In this document: one piece after another, positions 45,809-56,660 of the stretch
How positions within the stretch are numbered: position 1 is the first letter of the stretch
Layout of the letters: the number at the start of each line of letters is the position of its first letter
Assembly (NCBI RefSeq): GCF_026210795.1
Contig: NC_089439.1
Coordinates: 5,022,001 to 5,086,000 of the forward strand
Length of the DNA: 64,000 bases
Direction: 5' to 3'
Source: Rhizophagus irregularis
Lineage: Eukaryota > Glomeromycota > Glomeromycetes > Glomerales > Glomeraceae
Position numbers and translations under genes: made by a program
Notes under the pieces: model-generated
What the model was told of the DNA's origin: nothing
The model's database searches: none
What the model saw: only the letters and a program-made list of their open reading frames with translations

Positions 45809-46600
45809 TTATATGTTGGGAGGTAATATGGGTAACTTTGGTTCTTGTATTAAACGTGGATAAAAGGTAGGTAAGGTAGAAAGATTTTGTTGATAATGAA
45901 GAAGTCGAGGAAGTTGTAGGGTAGGGTCATTATTATTATTAAAAATATAAGAAATGTGAGGTAACGACGGTTGATTTTGTGGTTGATGCAAACCAAAAGG
46001 GTAAGAGTGAGCGATGGGAGTAGTGAGGGTAGAAATTTTGATAGTATTAGACATGATCGTGCCATTATTCGTTCCCTTTCTACTTCTTTGTTTTGAATAC
46101 CAGTAGTTTTTTATCTTATTTTCAGATCGAAAGAATCCAAATTGATTCTTCAAATCTTGTCGTAACTTTTTCCATTCAATTCCTCCGTTTCCACTTTTAT
46201 TGAGTACAATCCAATCTTCAATAAATTGTTTTTCTTCATCATTTAGACTAACTTGACATACTATGAAAGAAGAAATAATAATTTTTATTTTGATTTATTT
46301 CTTCTTAAAAAATACCTTGGCAAAAAAAATGTAAATTACTTACCTCCAGGGTCCAAATAATTACGCCAGTAGTGACATAATTGACGAGCATTATATGGAC
46401 CTTCTTTCCTACTAGTTACGAGAAATTCAGACATTTTTACAAATGGATTACGACATCCAGTACGTTTCAATTCGGCCATACGATCTAAAAATACTTCCTT
46501 CTACAAAATTTATATAAATTAATTAAGTAGTTAGAGTTATATTTGCAATCTAACTAGAAAATTTTTTACTTACTTCTTTTTCAGATAAAACTACTTTCAT
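45809..46600 (-). CDS. Two-repeat Myb-like protein, copy 5, with long tail
   Basis: Three exons on the minus strand: a short first exon from ATG 46600 (MKVVLSEKE), a merged second exon of about 155 bases ending near 46344, and a last exon from about 46263 to 45809. Unlike the other copies, no intron splits the first repeat before the conserved Trp. That repeat contains NPFVKMSEFLVTS and ends NARQLCHYWRNYLDPGG. The second contains NDEEKQFIEDWIVLNKSG, EWKKLRQDLKNQFGFFR and SENKIKNYWYSKQRSRKG. An unusual tail of about 90 residues rich in Pro, Leu, Asn and Gln follows (for example GLHQPQNQPSLPHISY), as is common in transcription-factor activation regions. Likely nuclear; targets unknown. Confidence 0.75.
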
Positions 46601-47825
46601 CTTTTTTTAAAAAAAAAAATATATTATTTCTAATGAATAGGATTAAATAAATATACGTACTTAAAGATTGTCAATATTGTTTGTTCTCGTGATTCTCGCG
46701 ATGTAAACAAATTTTATTCATGTGATCAACACACACGTCACAGGATTAAGTTCAAGTGATACAATTAGAATAAGAGAATAAAAGAATTATATTACAGATT
46801 ACGAAAGAACAATAGATTGTAAACTTAATTATAATTAAATTATAATACACATTTTTAAAATACAGTTTTTTATTTAAATCTACGTTTTTCACTTTCTCTA
46901 AATCATCCTTACTAATCATCATTAATTACAGTACATAAACAACCTCCTTACTTTAAACATTTTATAATTGATTGATACAACCATAAATAATGTCATCGAT
47001 TGATTACTGTAATATGACGCAATCTATTGAATATTATTGACAAGAATTTATAAATATTTGAGATTTAAATAATGCTTAAATATTGAAATTCACCTGTTAT
47101 AGAATTAAAAATAGTTTGACAAGTACCATGTAACAATATCAGATGTAATATTTATTTATTATTTGCATTATTTTTTTCGATTTTAAAATTATATATACCT
47201 TATTTTAATAGATGTATGATAATTTAATAATTTTATAAATAATATATATTCCTTTTGTTTACCAAAATTAAATTTTTTAGTACGTCAATAACTCCGAATG
47301 TCGATCGAACGTGGTTTCCGTTTGATCACGCTGCGAATTTCAAAATAACTGAGATATTTTGTATTAGCATAATGTTACCACCACTCTCGCTCGATTTAGT
47401 TACATGATAATAACAGAAATAATTTATCGAATGCACAAACGAATGTATATGCAAATTTAAATATATACATTATTTAAAACGATTGATAATAATATTGACA
47501 ACAACAAATTATTATAATAAATATGATAAAGTAATAAATAAGAAAATAAAAAAAGTTAGCATAGGGATGATATTGCTGCCTTGGCCGATGATCTACAATA
47601 TTTCAAGAACGAAAAAACTAAAAATAGGGTTTGGAATCGAATTCATGAATTCCGGTTTAAATTCGGATTTTCCGAACTCCGAATTGGATTTTTGTAACCA
47701 TGTAACCAAATGATTTATTAAGTTTGAAAAAAATAACCGGATTTAAATCCGAATTTGGCCAAAATTAAGCCATAGTGCCAGCCAAAGTTCGCCAATTCGG
47801 ATTCAAATTCAAGGCGTCCTTAACG
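46601..47825. other. Gene-free stretch
   Basis: Upstream side of Myb copy 5, then AT-rich DNA. From about 47630 to 47810 there are several TCCGAATT/AATTCGGA words in both orientations, a possible decayed foldback repeat. Confidence 0.4.
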
Positions 47826-47933
47826 GGGTGTACGATATTAACATACGAACTGGCCCGAGTTTAGGAGTTATGCACTTCACGTGATAGCTTTAACGTTAAT
47901 TCCGGCCAGTTCGTACGTTAATATCGTACACCC
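47826..47933. mobile_element. 108-base MITE with 30-base inverted ends
   Basis: The left arm starts GGGTGTACGATATTAACATA and continues with CGAACTGGCC; the right arm is its reverse complement with one difference over 30 bases. The centre contains TTCACGTGA. The near-identity of the arms suggests a fairly recent insertion or strong constraint. No clear target duplication. The end GGGGTGT resembles that of the element at 26980. Confidence 0.75.
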
Positions 47934-48264
47934 TCACTGTACTGTGCATTAAGGAACTCCAAATTCAATATTCGAACTGGATTTGGATAATCAAGAATTA
48001 GGATTCCTAATACCATAGTCCAAAATTTAAAACTGAAATTAAAACTAACATTAAAATTCTGATTCCTCTTCCCTTATTTCTCTCCTCTATATACATCGTT
48101 CTTTCAATGCGTATAAGTTTATCCTTGGTATAAGTTATACTTCAATACATGCTATCAGCTATATAAATATAAGCTTTACTTACACTGCGGAATTGTCGAT
48201 CACCGTAATAAATTTCTTTTTTTTCAGTAGTGTCAATCGAATAATCATGTGACCGACGATCATG

Positions 48265-48400
48265 TTACGAATGTTGCGAATGTTTAATATGTTAAACATG
48301 TTTAACATATATAACATATGCAACATATAACACATATTTAACATATTACATTTGTTAAATATATAGCATTTATTTAATATGTTTAACATGATTAGCATAG
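48265..48400. repeat. TTTAACATAT-type minisatellite
   Basis: About a dozen degenerate copies of a 9-11 base unit close to TTTAACATAT or its reverse ATGTTAAA. The ORF over it encodes only repeated Met-Leu/Asn dipeptides and is not a gene. Confidence 0.75.
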
Positions 48401-49202
48401 TTATTTTTGTTATAAATATATGTGTTCCAAGCCAATGTAAAAGACAGATAATTCTGTTATATTTTAATAAAGCATTTATTAAATAAATTATCTCATTGTT
48501 TATTTTATAGTTTGTTATATTTGTGAGTCATATTTGCGTCTGAGTGTATATGCCCGTGTGTGCAATACCGTATTCGCATTTGACTGAAATTTCATTTTAT
48601 TTTATTGTGTAACCTTCGTAAATTGATCAACAGTGATACATTTACTAATATTTACATATAGTTATTTTCACTTTGCGTTCATTAATATTATTTAATATTT
48701 ATTTTATTCAATTATCCTTCTGCTTACCATACACCCATACGCTTATTTTTATAAGCATACAAGAACTGGCTTAACAGTAGGATCAATTTTTAATCTATTT
48801 ATTTTTTTTTTTAGGTTGATCAATTTACAAGAAAAAAGATTATTGAGAACGAATAAAATTTTTAAAGATTACTTTTACTTTTAGTTGTTTGCTTTGCTTT
48901 ATAAATTATATAGGTAAGAATTTAAAATTAATCAATATACTGTAGCAACAGATTTTTTGTACTATTTTGAATAAGAATAAATTCCGGGAAATAACGAATG
49001 ATTACTGTATGTACGTTCCAGTCGTTCCATCCAAATTTCTAATATTTCACACTTGATTTATACTTGACGTAGTCCTTATTGCTTTTAAAATAAAATTTAA
49101 AAGATTCTTATTAGCAATGTATATCAATGTTATTTGTTAAAACAAAAATAGTAACTTTAATGATGAAAAAAATTTTTTTTTTTTATATATATAACTTATT
49201 CT
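48401..49202. other. Gene-free stretch
   Basis: AT-rich; nothing recognised. It probably includes the 3' end of the membrane-protein gene at 49203. Confidence 0.45.
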
Positions 49203-50054
49203 TTACTTACTGGAGATTTTAAATTCGGACATTACGTTTACCAACAAAGAACGCCAGGAGCGTATAAAACTTTCTATACCATCCTCAGAATTTTGTGAGA
49301 TAAAGTTTAATATACCACCTGATGGTCTATCATCTCTATCTGTTACATAGAAAATCACCCTTCCAATCGCAACTATTGTCATAGCCATATAAGATTTTGT
49401 TTGATAGCTGCTATTACTTAGAATTAATGATAACCAAATCATCTGATGAACAAGATTTAAAATAATAGGAATAAATTGGTATTCAATAGGAATATGAAGA
49501 TTTAATTTTATATAAGGAATATTTAAGTAGTTTAAATAGTTTAAGTAGGGCATAAAAATTAATAAACAGGCCAAGAGTGATGCTATGGAAGAAGCCTTTC
49601 CAATCTGGCGATTGGTTTCGAAAGAATAAGCAATCCATATAGCGTCTTGAAATATAAGATAAATTGTTAAAGCAATGAATGATGAATGCGTATATAGTTT
49701 ATATAATGATTCTAGCGTAGGTAATTCAAATTGTAGTCTATCTTTAAGAAAACGATTGCAAATTTTGTGAATGATGAATATAAGTAGAGTTATTAGAGCC
49801 ATTAAGATCGGGAAAAAGGTATAAGTAGACGTGAACGATATAAGTCCGATGTATGTATCATTGAAGTTTTTATTGATAAACATTGCCACGAAAGGTCCGA
49901 TGAATATTAAGCCAAAAACAAAAATGTCATCAATGAGATAAGCAATTTTGCCTAGGAATGGAGCAGTTTTGGTTCCGTATACCGCTAAGAATAATATTGG
50001 TACTAAACCATAGATACATCCATCAAAAAAATCCTGGTTAATTTGAGTTGACAT
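49203..50054 (-). CDS. Multi-pass membrane protein of unknown function
   Basis: Single exon, 283 residues from ATG 50054 (MSTQINQDFFDG); an upstream in-frame ATG at 50069 would add five. About seven hydrophobic segments are visible: YGLVPILFLAVYG, DDIFVFGLIFIGPFVAMFI, FFPILMALITLLIFIIH, FIALTIYLIFQDAIWIAY, ASLLACLLIFMPYLNYLN, IPIILNLVHQMIWLSLIL and AMTIVAIGRVIFYV. There is no signal peptide ahead of the first. Loops are short, with a ~40-residue loop (KDRLQFELPTLESLYKLY) after the third and a polar C-terminal tail of ~45 residues. I do not recognise the family. A seven-helix topology could suit a receptor or transporter-like protein, but no signature motif supports either. Confidence 0.6.
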   Translation of the reverse strand: MSTQINQDFFDGCIYGLVPILFLAVYGTKTAPFLGKIAYLIDDIFVFGLIFIGPFVAMFINKNFNDTYIGLISFTSTYTFFPILMALITLLIFIIHKICNRFLKDRLQFELPTLESLYKLYTHSSFIALTIYLIFQDAIWIAYSFETNRQIGKASSIASLLACLLIFMPYLNYLNYLNIPYIKLNLHIPIEYQFIPIILNLVHQMIWLSLILSNSSYQTKSYMAMTIVAIGRVIFYVTDRDDRPSGGILNFISQNSEDGIESFIRSWRSLLVNVMSEFKISSK

Positions 50055-51707
50055 TTTGAAGATGTACAAAAATATTTGAGTTAGAAAAATATCAAGTTTG
50101 AATGATATGCTTTTTATTCAGTCCTTTCATTATATATATAATAATTATATATCCTTTCAACTTCTGCAATTGGACGATCTCAATAGCTAAGCTAATTCCG
50201 ATTCGATTGATTGTATACTTGCCAAATTAATGGGATTATCTTGCCACTCACATTAATAATGATTGTTTTATGTTTTATGTTTTATTATAAAAGAGTGTCG
50301 TGTAACAATTGTAACAATAATCGCAAACGCCAAACGCCGGATTGATTTAAGAAAAATTTCGCTTTGTCTGACTAAAATTGTAATCAGGGTCACCGAGCCC
50401 ATATAGAGGCTTTACCCTTCGTGGAAGAGAAAAAGCTACCTAATGAGAAACTCCGCCCCACAAGTAACCATCCATATTAATGAGATTGGGAGAACATCTC
50501 CCTCATCAATCAGAATAAAAGTCACGTGATATTATACGAATTCCATTCCTAAAGGAAATTTCGTTCCAGGAAAAATTGTAGAAACGGGTTAAACGTATTT
50601 CCAAAAAGGAAATCCTATTTAATTTTTTGGCCGAAATTATGCCTTAATGAATGTTAATTTAAAAAAGAAGTGGTAAAATATCACTAAAAACATAAAAAAA
50701 AATAGTTAATTCAAAAGTAAAAAGTTAAAAGTAAAAAAGTTATTATTTTGAAAGAAATATACTTAATAATTTTGAGATCAATTATTTTATTTTAAATAAA
50801 TTTATAAATATAGGCTCGTCACATATATATACAGTATAAAATCTTTAGTGTAGCGCTGGATTAGATTCTTATATTCTTTCTATATAGTAGTGATATTTAT
50901 TTTTTTTTTGATTTGGAATTGGATTTGGGATGGAATAGGATGGGATTTTGAATGGGTGGCGTATAAATGGGATTGGGTTGCAATAGTCCCACCCTCAATT
51001 CCATCCCATATCAATCCAATCGAATCGAAGTCAAGCGCTGATCGTTTAATTTTGGTGGAATTATACAGTGGGATTTTTTTAAACGGTTTAACATCAGCTA
51101 AGGCTTGTCGGATTCGTTGGATTTATCGTAGTAAGACAGTAAGACACACCGAATGGTGGTATTTTCATGTCTCTAGATTGACTTTTTGTAAATAACTTAT
51201 TACCTATCAAAGCTAGAGATGTAAAAATGTCACGCTCAGTCCATTCCGATTCCAAACTTATGCTATTGAACGGACTAACTTGAGCCGGTTCAAATTGGAC
51301 GAACCAGTTCCGTTCCATAATTGTTTCAAAATACAATTTAGTCAGTTTGGTTCAGAACTGAGTTAGTTCATATTAAAATTTTATCAGAATCAAAAGTACT
51401 TAACCGAAAGAAACAAATTGCTAAAACCACTCAACTGCGAACTTTTTCCATCCCTTTCAATGCATCTCATTATGATAAATCAAACAAGCTTTAGATAATT
51501 TAATGTGGTAATATGCTCAAAAATGCCCAATACTTTTCAATATCCCACTTTACTTCGATGAAATAACAAATAGTAAAATATCACTAAAACATTAAAAAAC
51601 AGCCAATTAAAAAAGTAAATAAATAAAATCATAAATTCAGGAATATTTTTTATGCATTTAAATGGGATTTGGGAGAGATAAGATTTTGAATCAGCGAAAA
51701 GCATATA
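50055..51707. other. Gene-free stretch with a decayed palindrome
   Basis: No supported gene; ORFs at 50890-51195 and 51094-51336 have no domain. Around 50905-51030, GGATTTGGGATGGAAT and ATTCCATCCCATATC face each other as imperfect inverted repeats, a probable MITE remnant. One CACGTG near 50522. Confidence 0.4.
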
Positions 51708-51887
51708 CACATTAAAATTCGATATAATGGAACCATCCGTTTCATTAGTAAAAATTTGTCAAAAGTCCGTTATATCAAGAATTCCGTTATTTGTTATGAT
51801 AATCCGTTCCAAACTCCAATTCCGATATATCAAGATTTTACTTATGATCCGTTATACCGAGGTTCCGGTATATCGAATTTCACTGTG
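51708..51887. mobile_element. Tc1/mariner-like MITE with TA duplication
   Basis: The left end CACATTAAAATTCGATATAA and the right end (reverse complement CACAGTGAAATTCGATATAC) are inverted repeats, and further CCGTTATA/CCGATATA words fill the 180-base element. TA flanks both sides (51706-51707, 51888-51889). The end sequence resembles pogo/Tigger-type elements, whose ends commonly read CAGTG..CGATATA; that is from general knowledge. It has no transposase sequence, so it is non-autonomous. Confidence 0.68.
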
Positions 51888-51889
51888 TA

Positions 51890-53775
51890 TTGATTTCTTT
51901 TTTTAAAAAAAAGGATGTGAAATTCATATCAATTATGAAATTAATCATCGTTCTCACCAAGGGACTTTCAAATATAACAATAAGAAAAATAACTACGTAC
52001 TATAGAAATGCGTCACCGAAGATCTGTTTAACTCGAATTTATGACAAAGTAATTAGCGCAGTGAAACACCGATTTGCTGGTAACGCAACATTAGAGAGTT
52101 TGTTGTGAAGATGTAAGTGTGTAACCAACGATTCTCAGCCATAATTTTGGTAGTGTTATCTTGTATGAAAATTAAAAGTTTTTTAAAAAAATTTTATTTT
52201 ATGGGTGGTTATAAATGGTTGTTTAACAATAATTTCTATAGGTGTCGTTGGAATTGCAGAATTGAAATTATGGCATCACAAAATATGGATTTTACCATTT
52301 AAATATTTAACAATCATCGAGACCAGCATTATATACGGCATAACCAGAAAAAAATATTTACTTACTTTGTGTAATTTTTGTATTTTTGATATTAAATAAT
52401 TACGGCATTACGGCGATTTAATATATTACGGTATAAGCTTCATATGCCATAACAGATAACTAATTCTGACGGCAAGTATAATAATTTCCCAAACTTCAGG
52501 AATTTAGCACTCGTTGTACTATCAAATCATTGTAATGCAGAATGCTAGGTACTGCAGTCTGCAGCAATTTTATAGCGTGTAATTTTTGTGCGGTGAATTA
52601 ATTTTTAAGAATAATGAGAAAAGGTAATTTGAGAACTTAAAATTGCATTATGGCATCCAAAGGATTGAATGTTATCATTAAAAAAACTTTATAAAAGACG
52701 TTTTTCTTGTAGGATGTAAGACGCTCATCTTATGAGAGAAAGGGAATATACCGTTAGTGATATCGTGTCATAGTGTCATACGGAAAACCATATTTCTGTA
52801 CAGTAGTAAGTAAGTAATAAAATTTTTTAAAGCAAACCCTTTTAATTCTTTTCAATTAAATATCTCATCCATATTATGCATTGTAACTTTATCCTTTTAT
52901 TACATTTTATTTTATTACTCATTATATTTACAGTATATCGAATATTTGTATATATTTTTTACGTAGATTTAATACAACGCATAATCTTTTATTGATAAGA
53001 AACCAACTTTTTAAAAAACAATTAGTAATTTAATAATCAGTAATTGGTAATTGTCGAAAAAAAACATGTGGTCATGTATTAATTATATTATTGTAGAACC
53101 TGTAGAACCATGATGGTTACGTTGACCAATCAGAATTATAATTTTAATCATGTGGATCAGCGGATCAGCAAAAAAATTTTTTGATTATTTGAAGTAAAGT
53201 CCAAACTCTATCTTTTATTTTGTCTATCATTACAAAATATAGTACATCTTTATTTATGTTTTTATTCATCCTCTAATAAATATTCTGACTCGAATTTTTT
53301 TTTTTACTTTTAAAAGTTTTCCTTTTATTATGTACAAAATTATATATATATAAGTGGTAATAACGCGTATTTTTTTTTTCGCTAGCTTATTATCAAAAAG
53401 CTGACATAATTGCATCGTAAATTTCGTAAATTTGTAAATTTGTAAATTTGCGTAATTTACGTTTGCGCATTTACGATTCCATCAACAAGTCATAATCTTT
53501 AACGCTTAGCAATTAATGAACTCTCACTATTTAAAAATCACTTATTCACTATATATTTTCTATTTACTTGAACAAATTGAACAAATTGAACAAATAAAAA
53601 AAGCATTATTATAGTACCCAACCCATAATTATTATTCCAAGAACGACGAACCTTTTTATTAGATCAAAATAAAAGAATCGTAAATTTCTAAATTAAATTT
53701 GGAATAACATATATTTGTTACCTTTACGAAATAAACCAACCGTCCAACCCAAATACTACTATTTATAAAAAGTTC
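51890..53775. other. Gene-free stretch
   Basis: Short ORFs at 51890-52399 have no domain and overlap in different frames. A GTAAATTT-type short tandem repeat lies at about 53418-53470. Nothing else recognised. Confidence 0.45.
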
Positions 53776-55248
53776 TTAAAAATATACATTATTCTTTTCA
53801 AAATCATATCTAAAATCTTTAATAACTCCATCATTTTTATATTTGTTAATAAGTTTTAAATAATCTTCATTACTATAAATATGATCAGAAGTTAATAAAG
53901 AAAGTTGAAAACTACCTTTCCAATTTTCTAAAAATGATTCCAATGTTTTTAATGAAAATTTAAAATAATCACAAAATCTTATTTCCCTTAAATTATTTGG
54001 TGTAACTTTAATTAATACTTTAGATAAATTATCACCATATAATAATTTTATTTCTTGAGATTCTTCAATTACGTTAGCATCCAACATATCTAATACTCTT
54101 AATTCTTTACAAATTAAAAGTAATTTTTCAAATTCATTAAAATGTTTTTTTGAAGAAGGAAAAGTAATAGATAAATGTTCAATTAAAGGACAAGATTCAT
54201 AAATCATTTTAATAAGAACAAGTGAATCTTCATAAAAATTATAATTTATATCAAAACTATTAATTAAAATTTTTCTAATTTGACCACCACTATTTTTAAT
54301 TATACAAACGACAGTATTAATTAAAATATAATCACATAATTGAAGAATTTCAAGATTACGATATATTGAATGGGTGAATTTTTCATCATAATAAAAATCA
54401 AAAATAGGATGAAAATTAAGTTTTAAAGATTTTAAATTATAAAGTTCTGGAAGTATCTCTGATGGAAAAGTATAAATAGAACCTTCTCGAAAAGTTGAAA
54501 TAAAATGAGTGAGAGTATGTGATTTTTTAACCAATACCAAAAAAATTTCATCAAAAGTATCTTCTTCAACATAATCATCAAAATCATTTTCCCATTTAAA
54601 ATATTTTAAATTTTTTTGATTTTCTAATAATTTAACAATTCCACGATTAACTTTTGTATTCGTATTAAAAATAATGATATTTTGAATAAAATAACATATA
54701 CGAGATAATCCATAAAAATATATAGAATCAATAGAACTATCACATTTTAATTCACATAATGATTCAAAACGTATTATTGCTTCTGGAAAATAAAATATTT
54801 GATGTTCCATTGATCTCATATCTAAAAATCGAAAATCTGGACATTTCTTCATTAAAAGTTTATAAACTTCTTGTTGTAAAAGAAATTTATTATAAGGAGA
54901 AGAAGAAGAAATATTGATTATATCATTAATAACATTTACATTAATACTTCTACAATAAGATAAATAATCAAATAAGGGTGGGAAATATTGTAATTTTGAG
55001 GGTAATTTAATTCCTTGACTTGATAAAGATTCTTTAATTTCATCAGATAAATTTAAAGTAATAATAATAAATAAATAATATTTATTTTGATAATTTATAT
55101 GATCAAACCGCCAAGGATTCTTCCATAAAATTGGAACCACAGTTTCACACCAAAGTCTATTAACTAATAAGCATGAAAAAAGGGATTTTGAATCATCCTG
55201 TAATTCTTCAAATAATAAGAAAAGAATGTCTTTATTAAGATAAGACAT
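53776..55248 (-). CDS. F-box protein with leucine-rich C-terminal region
   Basis: Single intact exon of 490 residues. Residues about 3-46 (LNKDILFLLFEELQDDS followed by SLFSCLLVNRLWCE and PILWKNPW) form an F-box, which binds Skp1 and brings a target to an SCF ubiquitin ligase. The rest is Leu/Ile-rich with irregular leucine-rich-repeat-like segments, for example LKYFKWEND, LYNLKSLKLNFHP, NLEILQLCDYI, LIEHLSITFPS and ELRVLDMLDAN, which may form the substrate-binding solenoid. Large families of such intron-poor F-box genes are typical of arbuscular mycorrhizal fungi. The ATG at 55248 is the only suitable start and is followed at once by the domain. Substrate unknown; acts in the cytosol or nucleus. 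Confidence 0.85.
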   Translation of the reverse strand: MSYLNKDILFLLFEELQDDSKSLFSCLLVNRLWCETVVPILWKNPWRFDHINYQNKYYLFIIITLNLSDEIKESLSSQGIKLPSKLQYFPPLFDYLSYCRSINVNVINDIINISSSSPYNKFLLQQEVYKLLMKKCPDFRFLDMRSMEHQIFYFPEAIIRFESLCELKCDSSIDSIYFYGLSRICYFIQNIIIFNTNTKVNRGIVKLLENQKNLKYFKWENDFDDYVEEDTFDEIFLVLVKKSHTLTHFISTFREGSIYTFPSEILPELYNLKSLKLNFHPIFDFYYDEKFTHSIYRNLEILQLCDYILINTVVCIIKNSGGQIRKILINSFDINYNFYEDSLVLIKMIYESCPLIEHLSITFPSSKKHFNEFEKLLLICKELRVLDMLDANVIEESQEIKLLYGDNLSKVLIKVTPNNLREIRFCDYFKFSLKTLESFLENWKGSFQLSLLTSDHIYSNEDYLKLINKYKNDGVIKDFRYDFEKNNVYF

Positions 55249-56519
55249 TTACAAGGAAATAAAAAAATGTCGTAAGAGAAACCTCAGTGTTCTGAGTGTA
55301 AAAGTGTTTAATTGTTTAGATGATTTAAAAAAATGACGTAATTAACTTATCATAGGCATTGATTGAAAAATATGACGTAATAAAGAGAAATTGACGTAAC
55401 AAATGGCACTAAATACAAACACCGCTTTTTTGTTTGAAGTTTTTTGAGAAAAGAAAAGAAAGAAAAAATTTAATGCAAAACTATAAAAATTAAACTGGAA
55501 ACGTATATTTATATACATTGTCAATCAAAATATTAATTTATCCATAATTGGTTTGTTAAAAAAGAAAGAAAAACCATCGCCTACCTGAAATAGAGTAGTT
55601 TCTCTAACCTACATGTGTTGCCATATGCCGAAAAGACGAAAGATTAAAAAAAAATTGAATTTATTAAATTTAGAATAGATTGATTAAAAACCAAGTTTTT
55701 TTTTTTTCCCTAGTAAAAAAAATCATGTTTCAATATTAATAAAAAAAAAGACTATTTATAACGACTCATTTGTAAAATGATAATTAAAATATAAATACAA
55801 TCCAATTCTTTAATAAATAGTCTATATTGTCATATTTTTCTTAATTAACGAACGCGGTTCGTGAAAAAAAAAAAATTATATATATATATATATATACACA
55901 CACATATATTTATATATTATTTATTTATTATTTATTTATTTATTTATTTATTTAATTATATATATAAAATAACAGTTTTTTTTCGATCTATGCCGTTCTA
56001 TATTTGTATATGTAATATGGTCACATGAGTATTACAAAAATTGTGATTCCATTGATAACATCGGTATACAAGACATTTGAAGAAAATAGAGCTATTCTAA
56101 AAATAGAAGAGATGTTCCTGTTACATTAAAATAAAATTAAACTTCGATTATATTTTAATTTTAATATAAATATGATGCACGCAGGCTTTACTTTAATTTA
56201 AATAGAAAATAATTATAGCAAAACTCCTTAACTATAATAAATTCATTTTACAAGAAATTAAATTTAAATTATACGAAAAAAAAAATAACCACGCATAAAC
56301 CTTGAGAGTTTATATATATAATATGAGAATTAACTTTAAAAGATGTAAATGGCTTTGTTTTAATTGCATTAAAATTTAAAATAGTATTAAAAGTGAATCA
56401 ACAATAAACAAAAATACATTATTAGAAACATTCAGATTTATAAGTAGAAAATTGTGATTACGTCATCAAAATCGTCCTATACTATCCAGTTTGTAATCTT
56501 GTTTATTTCGTGTACCAAA
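55249..56519. other. Gene-free stretch with simple repeats
   Basis: The first ~100 bases are the F-box gene's upstream region. Simple repeats at about 55876-55960 (AT, AC and TTTA runs). No coding signal. Confidence 0.45.
55876..55960. repeat. AT/AC and TTTA simple repeats
   Basis: A run of about eleven AT units passes into ACACACAC, then into degenerate TATTTATT units, with seven TTTA-like copies at the right. Confidence 0.9.
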
Positions 56520-56660
56520 TTACCAATAGTGGATAGTTATTTGTGATATTTTCAGATCGTAAAAAAAGCCACATTCTTTTTCTAGATATTTGACGTAATT
56601 TTTTCCATTCTTATTACTCGTTCCTGTTCTATTGTGTTGAATCAATAAGATCATAGTATA
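56520..56660 (-). pseudogene. Remnant of a sixth Myb-like gene
   Basis: The minus strand reads WKKLRQISRKRMWLFLRSEN and then ITNNYP, which aligns with WKKLRQDLKNQFGFFRSENK and IKNYWY of copy 5. Only this second-repeat piece remains. The part before it contains stops (near DSTQ and NRNE), and the first repeat is not found. It is therefore a decayed fragment, probably from a duplicate of the gene at 45809. Confidence 0.68.

Noticed and set aside
48180-48398. ORF of repeated Met/Leu/Asn residues
   Set aside because: It is a translation of the TTTAACATAT minisatellite.
50890-51336. Overlapping ORFs on both strands
   Set aside because: The first follows an imperfect palindrome and neither has a recognisable domain.
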